Below are positions 14,841-23,634 of a stretch of DNA of 24,494 nucleotides, in pieces. Below the pieces are notes generated by a model that did no database searches, was not told where the DNA came from, and saw only the letters and a program-made list of their open reading frames with translations. Numbering within the stretch: the stretch's first letter is position 1; every line of letters starts with the position of its first letter. The stretch covers positions 1 to 24,494 of the forward strand of contig CAUDEQ010000026.1 of NCBI GenBank assembly GCA_958448635.1, in the 5' to 3' direction. A program made the translations under genes and the position numbers. The stretch comes from an uncultured Bacillota bacterium (GTDB taxonomy: Bacteria; Bacillota; Clostridia; Peptostreptococcales; Anaerovoracaceae).

Positions 14841-15230
14841 ATGGAAAAAATAACTTCTACACTGAGAGTACGTATGTCACACAAGGACGCTCATTACGGC
14901 GGAAGCCTCATCGACGGAGCACATATCAATCACCTGTTCGGAGATGTGGCCACAGAGCTGCTGATCAAGTGTGACGGAGACGAAGGCCTGTTCCTCAAGT
15001 ACGATGAAACCGAATACCTGGCTCCTACCTTTGCCGGAGATTACGTTGAAGCTTACGGCGAAATCTATGAAATGGGCAACACCTCAAGAAAGATGAGATT
15101 CGAGGCAAGAAAGGTCGTTGCTGCAAGACCTGACATCAGCCCATCAGCTGCCGACTTCCTCGACGAGCCTGTTGTGATTGCAAGAGCTACAGGCATATGC
15201 GTAACGCCTAAGGAAATGCAGCGAAAATAG
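14841..15230 (+). CDS. kal: 3-aminobutyryl-CoA ammonia-lyase
   Basis: Predicted 129-residue hotdog-fold enzyme that removes ammonia from L-3-aminobutyryl-CoA to give crotonyl-CoA, a late step of lysine fermentation. The sequence HKDAHYGGSLIDGAHINHLFGDVATEL at the N-terminus (positions about 14-40) is typical of Kal. The length fits the family (about 125-130). AAGGAG precedes the ATG by 8 bases. Unlike the arrangement I recall in other lysine fermenters, where kal sits with kce inside the operon, here it is alone, divergent from the regulator and driven by its own sigma-54 promoter. A strong hairpin follows its stop codon. Confidence 0.92.
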   Translation: MEKITSTLRVRMSHKDAHYGGSLIDGAHINHLFGDVATELLIKCDGDEGLFLKYDETEYLAPTFAGDYVEAYGEIYEMGNTSRKMRFEARKVVAARPDISPSAADFLDEPVVIARATGICVTPKEMQRK

Positions 15231-15237
15231 TACTGAA

Positions 15238-15273
15238 AAGCGGCGCATCCTCCCTTCGGAGCTTGCGCCGCTT
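15238..15273. terminator. Hairpin between convergent kal and pseudouridine synthase genes
   Basis: A perfect 10-bp stem AAGCGGCGCA/TGCGCCGCTT (15238-15247 and 15264-15273) encloses an inner CTCC/GGAG helix with a CTTC loop. It lies 7 bases after the kal stop. The U-tract is weak on both strands, so termination may be partial; the position between converging genes supports the call. Confidence 0.65.
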
Positions 15274-15333
15274 CCTTGCAATATCTATATGATGATTCAC
15301 GAAAGTATTCCTAGCCGTGACCGACAGCCGGCT

Positions 15334-16044
15334 TTACAATCCTTTCAGATATTCTATCTCTTCTCTGTTCAGCTTTCGATAATGACCCTCCATGAGCCTT
15401 CCCAGCTTTATTTCACCTATGGCAACTCTCTCAAGCTGCTGCACCTTGTTGCCCACGGCAGCGAACATCTTTCGAACCTGCCGATTCTTTCCTTCCCTTA
15501 TGCTGATCTCCACGATGGCGTGACGCGGCATCTGCTTGATGACCTTAACCCTTGCAGGTGATGTGATGAATCCTCCGATATCCACTCCGCGCCTCAGCTT
15601 CGCAATGCGCGCCTCCGAAATGACTCCCGCCACCTTTGCAATGTACGTCTTGTACACCTCGTGCTTGGGATGGGTCAGCGTATATGTCAGCTGCCCGTCA
15701 TTGGTCATTATTAGAAGACCGGAGGTGTTGTAATCCAGCCTTCCCACAGGGAAAAGCCTCTCCGGTATATCCGTCACAAGCTCTGCCACCGTCGGTCTGT
15801 CTCTGTCGTCGTCCATCGAGGTGATATATCCTACAGGCTTGTTCACCGCCACGTATATCTTCTTTCCCACGCCTTCGATGGTTTTGCCGTTGACCTGCAC
15901 CACATCGCCGCCTTCCACCTGCATGCCCGGCTCTCTGACAACGGCTCCGTTGACCTTGATGCCTCCGTTTTTTATCAGCTCATCAGCCTTTCTCCTGCTG
16001 CATATTCCTGCATCCGCTATATATTTATTGAGTCTCATCCTCAT
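15334..16044 (-). CDS. rluB: RsuA/RluB-family pseudouridine synthase
   Basis: Predicted 236-residue rRNA pseudouridine synthase. An S4 RNA-binding domain (residues about 3-50, RLNKYIADAGICSRRKADELI) precedes the catalytic domain with the family motif GRLDYNTSGLL, where Asp104 is the catalytic nucleophile. The C-terminal EGKNRQVRKMFAAVG motif is also conserved. This family modifies a single uridine in 23S (RluB) or 16S (RsuA) rRNA; RluB is the usual name for the Bacillota member of this length, but the target base cannot be read from the sequence. Two ATGs (16044 and 16038) share the GGAGG upstream, so the start is uncertain by two codons. It follows the DUF2804 gene by 18 bases and is probably cotranscribed with it. 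Confidence 0.9.
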   Translation of the reverse strand: MRMRLNKYIADAGICSRRKADELIKNGGIKVNGAVVREPGMQVEGGDVVQVNGKTIEGVGKKIYVAVNKPVGYITSMDDDRDRPTVAELVTDIPERLFPVGRLDYNTSGLLIMTNDGQLTYTLTHPKHEVYKTYIAKVAGVISEARIAKLRRGVDIGGFITSPARVKVIKQMPRHAIVEISIREGKNRQVRKMFAAVGNKVQQLERVAIGEIKLGRLMEGHYRKLNREEIEYLKGL

Positions 16045-16062
16045 CTGTCCTCCGCTGTATCA

Positions 16063-17097
16063 TTACCATTTATTGAAGACTTTTTCTGCAAAGCCGAAGA
16101 AGTTTTCGAGCTTCAGCTCAGTTCCGTCGTCCAGGACAGCCTTGCCTGTAAACCTGCCGAAAACCTGATGCTGCTTAGAGCACAGCACCTTGAAATCCGT
16201 ATCGGAGGCTCTGTCCAGAACAGGATTGAAGTCCATCTCAAATCTTCCGTCATCACTGGTGAAGGTCCACGGCTCCATGTAAGCCTCTCTGCCCTTCGGA
16301 TCCTTCGGAATGTTGAAGGAAATCTGCGACAGCTTGTGGGCCTTTCCATCATAAAAGAGCATGTTCTCCGACGCCGCCGACGTGTCGCCGAAGCCATAGC
16401 CTATATTGAAGCCGAAAGGCTTCCCCTCATATGTGCCGGAGGCGCTTCCCCAGTACCATGTATTTTTATATGTCCACACTCCTCTGCCCCAGTCGAGAGT
16501 GCCGAACGCCGTCTCAGGCGTAAAGGTATGCCTGCGGCCGTACATTTCCACGAATCCCGATGCTGGCAGACAGTTGATCTTCTGATTATAATAGAAGGCA
16601 GTTTCCTTTGACGGAAACGGCGTCGCAATGACCATGGTCTCCGGGTGAGTGTTTTCCAGAACAATCTCTCCCTTTACAGGCTCCTCTGCATGGAAGCTGT
16701 CCATTTTAAAAGACAGGACCCTCCTGCTGCCATCGTTTTTAAATGACATAAAGTAATTCTTTCCATATATCTCTACGTCGCCTTTATCCGATGTGGACGG
16801 AAATCCCGTCTTGCCCATGGGGAACATTCTCATGGGACTTACCGTCTTTTCCCACGGAGTCTCAAAATCGAGAAAGGATATGCTGTCCAGTCCCATGTAG
16901 GAATTATCTGCAATGGTCAGGGCAACGCCAACCTTACCGTCTGTGATGAGATAGTAGTCCCATTCCTTTATGCGGAGCTTTCCCGCTTTGATGGCGCTTC
17001 TGTCATAATCCAGTATAAGCTCCGTGGCATAGCCTGCCTCTGTAAGTCTGCCGTCTTCATCAAGCAGAGGCTTTCTTTCCTTTATTCTGTGCTGCAT
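16063..17097 (-). CDS. DUF2804 family protein
   Basis: Predicted 344-residue protein of the uncharacterised DUF2804 family. Diagnostic stretches are FGTLDWGRGVWTYKNTWYWG and GFNIGYGFGDTSAASENMLF in the central part. It is rich in aromatic residues and predicted beta strands, with no signal peptide and no membrane segment, so it is probably cytosolic. The fold may be lipocalin- or carbohydrate-binding-like, but no function is established. It is transcribed from a good sigma-A promoter at 17170-17142 together with the pseudouridine synthase gene and diverges from the DUF815 ATPase gene. Confidence 0.88.
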   Translation of the reverse strand: MQHRIKERKPLLDEDGRLTEAGYATELILDYDRSAIKAGKLRIKEWDYYLITDGKVGVALTIADNSYMGLDSISFLDFETPWEKTVSPMRMFPMGKTGFPSTSDKGDVEIYGKNYFMSFKNDGSRRVLSFKMDSFHAEEPVKGEIVLENTHPETMVIATPFPSKETAFYYNQKINCLPASGFVEMYGRRHTFTPETAFGTLDWGRGVWTYKNTWYWGSASGTYEGKPFGFNIGYGFGDTSAASENMLFYDGKAHKLSQISFNIPKDPKGREAYMEPWTFTSDDGRFEMDFNPVLDRASDTDFKVLCSKQHQVFGRFTGKAVLDDGTELKLENFFGFAEKVFNKW

Positions 17098-17141
17098 AAG
17101 GCCCTCCTGTCTTACCGCCGTTGAATAATTTCCATACGATA

Positions 17142-17170
17142 ATTATATTCATTGAAACTATTTTTGGCAA
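17142..17170 (-). promoter_or_regulatory. Sigma-A promoter of the DUF2804-rluB unit
   Basis: On the minus strand -35 TTGCCA (17170-17165), a 17-base spacer and a perfect -10 TATAAT (17147-17142). It lies about 45 bases before the DUF2804 start codon. Confidence 0.75.
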
Positions 17171-17183
17171 TATGTAGTATAAT
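17152..17183 (+). promoter_or_regulatory. Probable sigma-A promoter of the DUF815 gene
   Basis: TTGAAA (17152-17157) is followed by TAGTATAAT at 17175-17183. Taking TAGTAT as the -10 gives a 17-base spacer; taking TATAAT gives 20. It overlaps the divergent DUF2804 promoter almost completely, so the two genes may compete for polymerase. Confidence 0.5.
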
Positions 17184-17233
17184 GAAGCGGAGGATAACCT
17201 CACAAATTATCTGTTTATATCGGAGGCACTACA

Positions 17234-18427
17234 ATGAAAAAAACGGCTCAGCAGCTTAAGGCGCAGATGGATTCACTTGCGATTTTTTCAAACATCAGAG
17301 AAGACGAGGCCATATCGGCTCTATACGATCTCATCGATGCCCTGGCATCGAAGCAGAATGAAAACATCGTACGACTGTACAGCGGATTCGTCTCCAAGCT
17401 GTATCCACATACCACCAATCTTACACAGTACGTCCGCACCCTGATGATACAGGACGATAATTTCTATGTAAAGAAAAGGGCTGCCGGCACAGATCCGGGC
17501 GATGAGGTAACGGAGGCTGTCAATGCTGAAATAGACATTCTTCAGCATATAGCGTCCTTAACATCCGATGATATAAGGGCGGCTATGAGCTACGAGGGTC
17601 ACCTTCCTTCATGGCGTACCAATCCTGCCGACTTCCACTACGATTTCAACGAAAAGATGAACAATATAACCAGGACAGGCTACGGCATCTTTGCAAGATA
17701 TTCATTTTTCAGGATAGACGACGGAAAAATCGTCCCTGTAAGTCATCCCGACTATCAGGAAATGGATCAGCTGTTCGAGTATGAAAGAGAGCGCAATCTC
17801 ATCGTCAGGAATACAAAGGCTCTGCTTGACGGTACAGGAGCCAGCAACATGCTGCTGTACGGCGATGCCGGCACCGGAAAAAGCTCGACCATAAAGGCCG
17901 TTGCCCACCACCTGGCGCCGCAGGGTCTCCGCATAATAGAGGTGAAGAAAAACCAGCTGTACCAGATTCCTGAAATAATGGAGGAGCTTTCCTCAAATCC
18001 GCTGAAGTTCATTCTCTTCATCGATGACCTGAGCTTTTCAGGCAACGATGATAATTTCTCGGCGCTGAAGGCTACATTGGAGGGCAGCATCTCAGGCTGC
18101 GGCGAAAACGCCGTCATCTACGCCACCAGCAACCGTCGCCATCTCGTGAAGGAAAGCTTCGGCGACAGAGCCGGCGATGAGCTGCATGTGAGCGACACAT
18201 TGCAGGAAACCATGAGTCTGGCAGCACGCTTCGGACTCACCATAACCTTCCAGAAGCCGGACAAAGACATATATCTGTCCATCGTCAAAGCTCTTGCAAT
18301 GGAATACGGTATAAAAATAGACGAAGAAGAGCTTTTCAAAAAAGCCGAGGCCCATGCCATCCGAAAAAACGGAAGAAGCCCCAGAACAGCCCGACAGTTC
18401 ATCGAGCTTCTCAAGATCGGCATCTGA
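17234..18427 (+). CDS. DUF815 family AAA+ ATPase
   Basis: Predicted 397-residue cytosolic ATPase. The C-terminal half is an AAA+ module of the DUF815 family: Walker A GDAGTGKSS (210-218), Walker B FILFIDD (259-265), and YATSNRRHLVKESF as the sensor/arginine region. The N-terminal ~190 residues are helical and not assigned to a known domain. The family is widespread in bacteria, but no substrate is established. GGAGG stands 7 bases before the ATG. It ends with TGA, and an intrinsic terminator lies at 18508-18544. Confidence 0.92.
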   Translation: MKKTAQQLKAQMDSLAIFSNIREDEAISALYDLIDALASKQNENIVRLYSGFVSKLYPHTTNLTQYVRTLMIQDDNFYVKKRAAGTDPGDEVTEAVNAEIDILQHIASLTSDDIRAAMSYEGHLPSWRTNPADFHYDFNEKMNNITRTGYGIFARYSFFRIDDGKIVPVSHPDYQEMDQLFEYERERNLIVRNTKALLDGTGASNMLLYGDAGTGKSSTIKAVAHHLAPQGLRIIEVKKNQLYQIPEIMEELSSNPLKFILFIDDLSFSGNDDNFSALKATLEGSISGCGENAVIYATSNRRHLVKESFGDRAGDELHVSDTLQETMSLAARFGLTITFQKPDKDIYLSIVKALAMEYGIKIDEEELFKKAEAHAIRKNGRSPRTARQFIELLKIGI

Positions 18428-18507
18428 CAGCTTCGATGGAAATCGCCTCTATGCGCTTTTATCTTTTCAGCTATCCGACATATCTCGGCTCATACTTCAT
18501 AAAACAG

Positions 18508-18544
18508 CAGCTCTCGATGCTCTGCATTGCGGGGCTGTTTTTTT
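18508..18544 (+). terminator. Intrinsic terminator after the DUF815 gene
   Basis: CAGCTC pairs with GGGCTG, with an inner CGATGC/GCATTG helix and a TCT loop, followed by seven T. It separates the DUF815 transcript from the large secreted-protein gene. Confidence 0.85.
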
Positions 18545-18575
18545 GTATATAACACCAAAAATATGCTGAAAGCAA

Positions 18576-18604
18576 TTGATTTTGCATCGTGAAAGATATA
18601 GAAT
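18576..18604 (+). promoter_or_regulatory. Possible sigma-A promoter of the large surface-protein gene
   Basis: -35 TTGATT (18576-18581), 17-base spacer, -10 TAGAAT (18599-18604). The start near 18611 leaves room for the AGGGGGG ribosome binding site and the ATG at 18640, and argues against the upstream in-frame ATG at 18589. Confidence 0.5.
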
Positions 18605-18639
18605 GGATTGGATTTGCACAAAGAAAAAACAGGGGGGTC

Positions 18640-19338
18640 ATGATGAAAAAAATCATAACTGTATCTATAGCATGTGTTCTCATGCTCTGCGGCGCATTTT
18701 CCATCGCACCGTCTTTCACCGGCGAGGTTTCGGCGTCGGAAACCGGTGAACCTGCAGACGATATACCTACAGGCGTGAAGCGGTTCATCGCTCTTGCCGA
18801 TGACTACGATTACAGGTGGAACGTGAACGGCGGCGGAAACAAGGGCAATGAAGTGCATCTTGACACGAATCTGGGCGGAAACTGCGAATTCAGATTCGAC
18901 TTCGTTGAAAGAGAAGGCGGAGTGGCTTATTACGGCATCAAGTTCATCAAGTCGGGAGGCACCGACAGGTTCGTGGACGTGGAGGACAAGAGCAAGGACG
19001 AGGGCAAGGTGCTCCACGTATGGGAGAACGAGGATGACGAGCTGAAAGGCGACAAGAACCATCACAGGCATTTCGCCTTTTACGATGCCGGTACGGATGC
19101 CAACGGCAACCAGTGCTACTATATAAAGAACAGGAACAGCGGCAAATGGGTAGGGCTCGAGAAGGGCATCCGGAAGGATTCCAAGCTGATACAGACAAGC
19201 AGTAAGCAGTATAAATGGATCATATCCGACACCGCCCTTTCCAAGGAGACTCCCGATAATATCCTCTACACCCACAAGATACAAGGCGGCATGGCGCTTA
19301 CCGACCGGCGGGGTCTTGCGGAGTTTTCGCTGAGATGA
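18640..19338 (+). CDS. N-terminal segment: signal peptide and first ricin-like block
   Basis: Open segment of 232 codons. A signal peptide MMKKIITVSIACVLMLCGAF is followed by a probable cleavage region near VSAS-ET (residues about 28-31), so the product would be exported. Residues about 40-205 form a beta-rich block with GKWVGLEKG and YYIKNRNSG turns, resembling ricin-type beta-trefoil lectin repeats. AGGGGGG stands 3 bases before ATGATG, closer than usual. The TGA at 19336 cuts the frame between two similar blocks. If termination is real, a short secreted lectin-like protein would be the only stable product of this promoter. Confidence 0.65.
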   Translation: MMKKIITVSIACVLMLCGAFSIAPSFTGEVSASETGEPADDIPTGVKRFIALADDYDYRWNVNGGGNKGNEVHLDTNLGGNCEFRFDFVEREGGVAYYGIKFIKSGGTDRFVDVEDKSKDEGKVLHVWENEDDELKGDKNHHRHFAFYDAGTDANGNQCYYIKNRNSGKWVGLEKGIRKDSKLIQTSSKQYKWIISDTALSKETPDNILYTHKIQGGMALTDRRGLAEFSLR

Positions 19339-19371
19339 ACGGCTCAGGCCATCACACGTCAGGACAACTAT

Positions 19372-22300
19372 ATGCTGTCCGGCAATATACGCACAGAAAA
19401 TGTGGGAGTCAGCGGCAAATGGCAGCTCGAATGGGACGTCCAAAGGCAGGGCTACATCATATACCAGGTGGACAGCGATTATTACGGCCCGCAAGACGAC
19501 TACGCCGAATCCCCCGGCAAAAACGTATGGGACGGAGGCTCATCCGGCAACGTTGGCCTTTCAAACATGAGATTGGATGACCGGCGTCTTGCCGATTCGA
19601 GGCAGATCTGGAGACTGTATGAGCAGGAAGACGGCCGGTATATCATCAGGAACGCATATGACGGCAGGTATGTGCAGGCGCAGTCCGATGACAGAGTGAA
19701 GTGCGTGGACGACATAGACGATGCGACCCCTATAGACATAGACATGATACGTTCCCTCGAGGGCCTTTACAATGGCCTTACAGAGCCCGCCAAGTTTTAC
19801 AGGTATGCAGACCCATGGATGGAGGATATACCTGACGAGGCATTCCTTTCATCCGTCAATATCCCCGGCACTCACGATACGGGAACTGCCAGCATCGTGC
19901 AGGGAGCTGCTCCGACCGTTCCCATCACCTCCTGTCAGCACATGTTCTTCGATGAACAGCTGACACTCGGAGCGAGGGCCTTCGATATCAGGTGCAATGC
20001 GGCTGCCGGCGCAGTCGCAGTTGAGAACATACCGATAATCCACGGCGGCGATCTGTGGGAATGCCGCGACCAGGCCGGCGACACGCTGACGCTTTCGAGA
20101 ATCTTTTCCGACAGTCTGAAATTCCTTGAGGAGCACGAAAGCGAGACCATCATCCTCGTGATAAAGCCTGACGACGGCGAGGATGCTGTGCTTGCCAATG
20201 CGGTGGGAAAATTCATCAGGGACAACAGCGACAAGTTCTATGCAGGCAGCGATATACCGTCCATGGGAGAGGCGCGCGGTAAGATCGTACTGATGCGCCG
20301 ATACGCTGTAGACAGCGAGGCTGCCAAGGAGCTGGGCCTGACGACGGCACAGTTCGGCATCGACCTCACCGATTGGGATTCGTACGACTACAGCGCACAG
20401 AAGCGTGCCGTTGAGATCTATTCCAACGGAAAAGACCCGCTGGATATCGATTACAACGCTGTATATGTGCAGGACGCCTATAAGAACACCGGCGGCAGCA
20501 AATGGCCGTACATCACCGGCACCATGGCCCAGACCACAGGCTCTCTCACAGGAGATGACGCCATATACAACATCAAGGGAAATCCGTGGATATTCAATTA
20601 CACCAGCGCCGCCAGAGGCTTTCCTCTCGGCATCACCAAGGATATCAATCCTAAGCTGATGAGGGACAGCAGCTCAGACGGAGCAGGCTATATCGACAAC
20701 CGCAGGCTCGGCATCATGATGCTGAACTTCCTGAACGGCCAGAACGCACGGCTCATATATGAAAGCAACACGTACCGCAGCGGCTACGATGCAAAGGCAT
20801 CAAATCCTACATCCGTCTCCATCACATACGACGACACTCTCGGAGAAGCCGGACTGGAGGGCCAGTGCGGAGACGGTACATGGACCTTCGATACACCTGA
20901 TTACGTACCTTCATGGACGGATTACACCGACAGGCTCACCTTCAGTATGCACTATACTCCGAAGGATGCGGCTGTTGCAGGGAAGACGGCAAAGGTCCTC
21001 ATCACCGAGTTTTCTCCAAAGACGGTGGAAATCGATGTGGACGACGTATATATGGAATACGGCGACACGGTGCCTGCGCTGACATTAGATGTGGACGAAA
21101 GCCAGCTGGTGGGAACCGACAAAGTAAGCGACCTGTCGGTGGTATTGTCTGTGGACTGGCGCGGCGAAGACCCTGATAACCCTCCTCCCGGCCAGTACGA
21201 TATAAAGGCTGAGGGATATAATTCCAACCTCTATGATATAAAGGTCGCAAAGGCCGGCAAGCTGACCGTCGGCAAACGTCAGCTTGACTGCGTATGGAGC
21301 GATACAAGCGATCTTGTCTATACAGGAAAGCCTGTAAACGTGACGGCGGAGCTGACAGGCGTCCTTCCGGGAGATGACTGCCGCCCTGTCATAGAAGGCG
21401 GCAATGAGACCGGGCCAAGCTGGTCAGGCTCAGGCAGCGGAGCTCCTGAAAAATACACCGCTGCCATAACGGGACTCACAGGCAGCGAAAGCGACCGCTA
21501 TGAACTGCCTGACAACAGATCCATCGACTACTATATCAGAAGAGCCGCTGCCGACGACTTCATGTTCCCTCAGAAGGCTGTGATGTCATACGGTCAGAGC
21601 CTTTCGGAGGCAGAGCTTCAGGGAGCCGCCGGAGCAGGCAGCTTCAAATTCATAGAGTACGATGAGGCAACGGAAACCATAACGGAGATCGGCAGCAGGA
21701 AGCCGGATCAGGTCAGGAGTCTTTCCGTAAGGATGGCATATTTCCCTGAGGACAAGGCTGAAAAGCCTGCCGTCAGCGACGACCTTATACCGGTGACCGC
21801 GGAGCCGAAAGAGATAACCGTCGAGGCCAGGGATACGACCAAGACGTATGGCGATAAAACGGCCCTTGACTTCACTGTAGATGAAAAACTGCTGGTCGGC
21901 GGCGACACCAAGGAGTCCCTCGGACTCACGCTGACTGCCGGAGCAGGCGATGATGACAGATGCGCAGCAGGCACATATGACATTACGATGAAAGAGTGTA
22001 CCAACAAGAACTACCGTGTGACGGTGCAAACAGCTACCCTTTCGGTAGAGCAGAGGACCATATCGCTGAGCTGGCCCGATACCGACAGCTACGTATACGA
22101 CGGAGAGCCTGCGGGAGTACGCGCGAAAGCAGCCGAAGGCTCTGTGCTGGCGGAAGACACCGTGACGGTGAAGACGACAGGCGGCAACAGGACGGCCTGC
22201 GGTCACTATACAGCCGTGGCTGTATCGGTGGACAACAGGAACTACAAGCTGCCTGCCAAAGGCTTGTCCTTTGAGTATGATATCGTCAAGGCACAGCCTG

Positions 22301-23634
22301 CCGTGACCTTCCCGACTGCAGCTACAGGTGAGTATGGCACGCCGCTGTCACAGTTCACCCTCGATGGGGCCGACTGTGACACAGCCGGAAGATTCGTATT
22401 CAGTAAGGACGGCAGCAGCATCCTCCACGTAGGTGACAGCGGCAAAAAGTATGCCCTCACCTTCATACCTGACGATACCCACAATTACGAAACGGTGACA
22501 CAGGACGTACCTGTGACTGTGCAGCCGAAAAGCCTGACTGTAAAGGCCGACGATAAGAAGAAGACTTACAGCGATCAGACCCCTGCGCTGACCTACAGAG
22601 TAGATCCGTCCCAGTTCGTCAACGGAGATACGGAGGACAGCACAGGCCTTACGGTGAAACTTACAGTCGGTGACGGCGATTACACCTACAGCGATGTGGG
22701 AACATACGACATCACGGCAGCCACGCTGAAAACAGAAAGCGGCGATTACGCTCCGGTGCTGAAGAGGGGCGCCCTGACGGTGGAGCCGCTGATGGCGGAG
22801 ATTGAGTGGAACGATACGCGAAACCTCGTTTACACGGGAGAGCCTGTCAGCGTGACTGCAAGTGTGAAAAATCTGCAGCCGCCTGTAAGCCATGGCACGC
22901 CGGACGATTGTACGCTGATGGTGGAAGGCGGTAATGAGATAAACGCAAGCTGGACTGCGGACGATCCCGGCAAGGTCAATGTCTATGAGGCCAGGATAAC
23001 GGGGCTTACAGGCTCCGACAGAGGCAATTACTGCCTGCCGGACGATGGACTCACGAAGAAATACCTGATAAGAAGGGCTACCGTACATGATTATCACTTC
23101 CCTTCGGAGGCATACGGCACATACGGCGATAAGGTCAGCGAGCTTTCCCTCGACGGTGAAGCAGGCGACGGCCAGTTCCTTTTCCTCGACGGAAAGGGCG
23201 GCGATGCGCTGAAGAATGACATTGTTCTCGATGCCGGGACCCACGAGTACTATATGCGATATGTGCCAAATGATGAGAATGTAAAGCCTGTGGACAGCAC
23301 GGCTCCTGTGACCCTCCATATAAAGAAGAAATCTGTCGGTGTGACTGCAAATGCCGCTGAAAAGACATACGGTGAGGAAACGGAGCTGTCCTGCCGGATA
23401 GATGATCAGCTTGTAAACGGCGACACGAAGGAGGATCTGAACATCGTCCTCACTGCCGGCAAGAACGGCGAAGGCGATCAGCGCAGGAGCCCTGCCGGTG
23501 AATACGAGATAGGCTTCGACAAGAGCAAGGCCAACGACAATTACGACATCATGTTCACACCGGCCCTGCTGACGGTATATCAGCGGGAAGCAGGCGTATC
23601 GTGGTCTGATGACGACACCATCGCTTATACATGA
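19372..23634 (+). CDS. Central segment: second ricin-like block, PI-PLC domain and MBG-like repeats
   Basis: Open segment of 1,420 codons between the two TGA codons; the ATG at 19372 has no convincing ribosome binding site and no signal peptide, so independent translation is doubtful. A second ricin-like block (to about 19735) precedes a bacterial PI-PLC X domain (about 19800-20790). Its catalytic pair is visible: His in SVNIPGTHDTGT (codon 19873) and His in IIHGGDLW (codon 20041), with the Arg of FDIR (codon 19990); spacing resembles His32/Arg69/His82 of the Bacillus cereus enzyme. The enzyme would cleave phosphatidylinositol or GPI-type lipids outside the cell. From 21019 MBG-like repeats follow. 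The segment stops in the fourth unit. Confidence 0.7.
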   Translation: MLSGNIRTENVGVSGKWQLEWDVQRQGYIIYQVDSDYYGPQDDYAESPGKNVWDGGSSGNVGLSNMRLDDRRLADSRQIWRLYEQEDGRYIIRNAYDGRYVQAQSDDRVKCVDDIDDATPIDIDMIRSLEGLYNGLTEPAKFYRYADPWMEDIPDEAFLSSVNIPGTHDTGTASIVQGAAPTVPITSCQHMFFDEQLTLGARAFDIRCNAAAGAVAVENIPIIHGGDLWECRDQAGDTLTLSRIFSDSLKFLEEHESETIILVIKPDDGEDAVLANAVGKFIRDNSDKFYAGSDIPSMGEARGKIVLMRRYAVDSEAAKELGLTTAQFGIDLTDWDSYDYSAQKRAVEIYSNGKDPLDIDYNAVYVQDAYKNTGGSKWPYITGTMAQTTGSLTGDDAIYNIKGNPWIFNYTSAARGFPLGITKDINPKLMRDSSSDGAGYIDNRRLGIMMLNFLNGQNARLIYESNTYRSGYDAKASNPTSVSITYDDTLGEAGLEGQCGDGTWTFDTPDYVPSWTDYTDRLTFSMHYTPKDAAVAGKTAKVLITEFSPKTVEIDVDDVYMEYGDTVPALTLDVDESQLVGTDKVSDLSVVLSVDWRGEDPDNPPPGQYDIKAEGYNSNLYDIKVAKAGKLTVGKRQLDCVWSDTSDLVYTGKPVNVTAELTGVLPGDDCRPVIEGGNETGPSWSGSGSGAPEKYTAAITGLTGSESDRYELPDNRSIDYYIRRAAADDFMFPQKAVMSYGQSLSEAELQGAAGAGSFKFIEYDEATETITEIGSRKPDQVRSLSVRMAYFPEDKAEKPAVSDDLIPVTAEPKEITVEARDTTKTYGDKTALDFTVDEKLLVGGDTKESLGLTLTAGAGDDDRCAAGTYDITMKECTNKNYRVTVQTATLSVEQRTISLSWPDTDSYVYDGEPAGVRAKAAEGSVLAEDTVTVKTTGGNRTACGHYTAVAVSVDNRNYKLPAKGLSFEYDIVKAQPAVTFPTAATGEYGTPLSQFTLDGADCDTAGRFVFSKDGSSILHVGDSGKKYALTFIPDDTHNYETVTQDVPVTVQPKSLTVKADDKKKTYSDQTPALTYRVDPSQFVNGDTEDSTGLTVKLTVGDGDYTYSDVGTYDITAATLKTESGDYAPVLKRGALTVEPLMAEIEWNDTRNLVYTGEPVSVTASVKNLQPPVSHGTPDDCTLMVEGGNEINASWTADDPGKVNVYEARITGLTGSDRGNYCLPDDGLTKKYLIRRATVHDYHFPSEAYGTYGDKVSELSLDGEAGDGQFLFLDGKGGDALKNDIVLDAGTHEYYMRYVPNDENVKPVDSTAPVTLHIKKKSVGVTANAAEKTYGEETELSCRIDDQLVNGDTKEDLNIVLTAGKNGEGDQRRSPAGEYEIGFDKSKANDNYDIMFTPALLTVYQREAGVSWSDDDTIAYT

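Noticed and set aside
19336..19338. Selenocysteine insertion at the first TGA
   Set aside because: The context (SLR-stop-TAQA) is not a redox motif and I see no convincing SECIS-like hairpin directly after the codon.
18490..19494. 334-codon minus-strand frame
   Set aside because: It covers the terminator, promoter and start of the plus-strand surface-protein gene and looks like a mirror of that sequence; no RBS or domain.
19336..23634. Genome-wide recoding of UGA as tryptophan or glycine
   Set aside because: kdd and the DUF815 gene end with TGA exactly where their families end, so UGA works as a stop in this organism.
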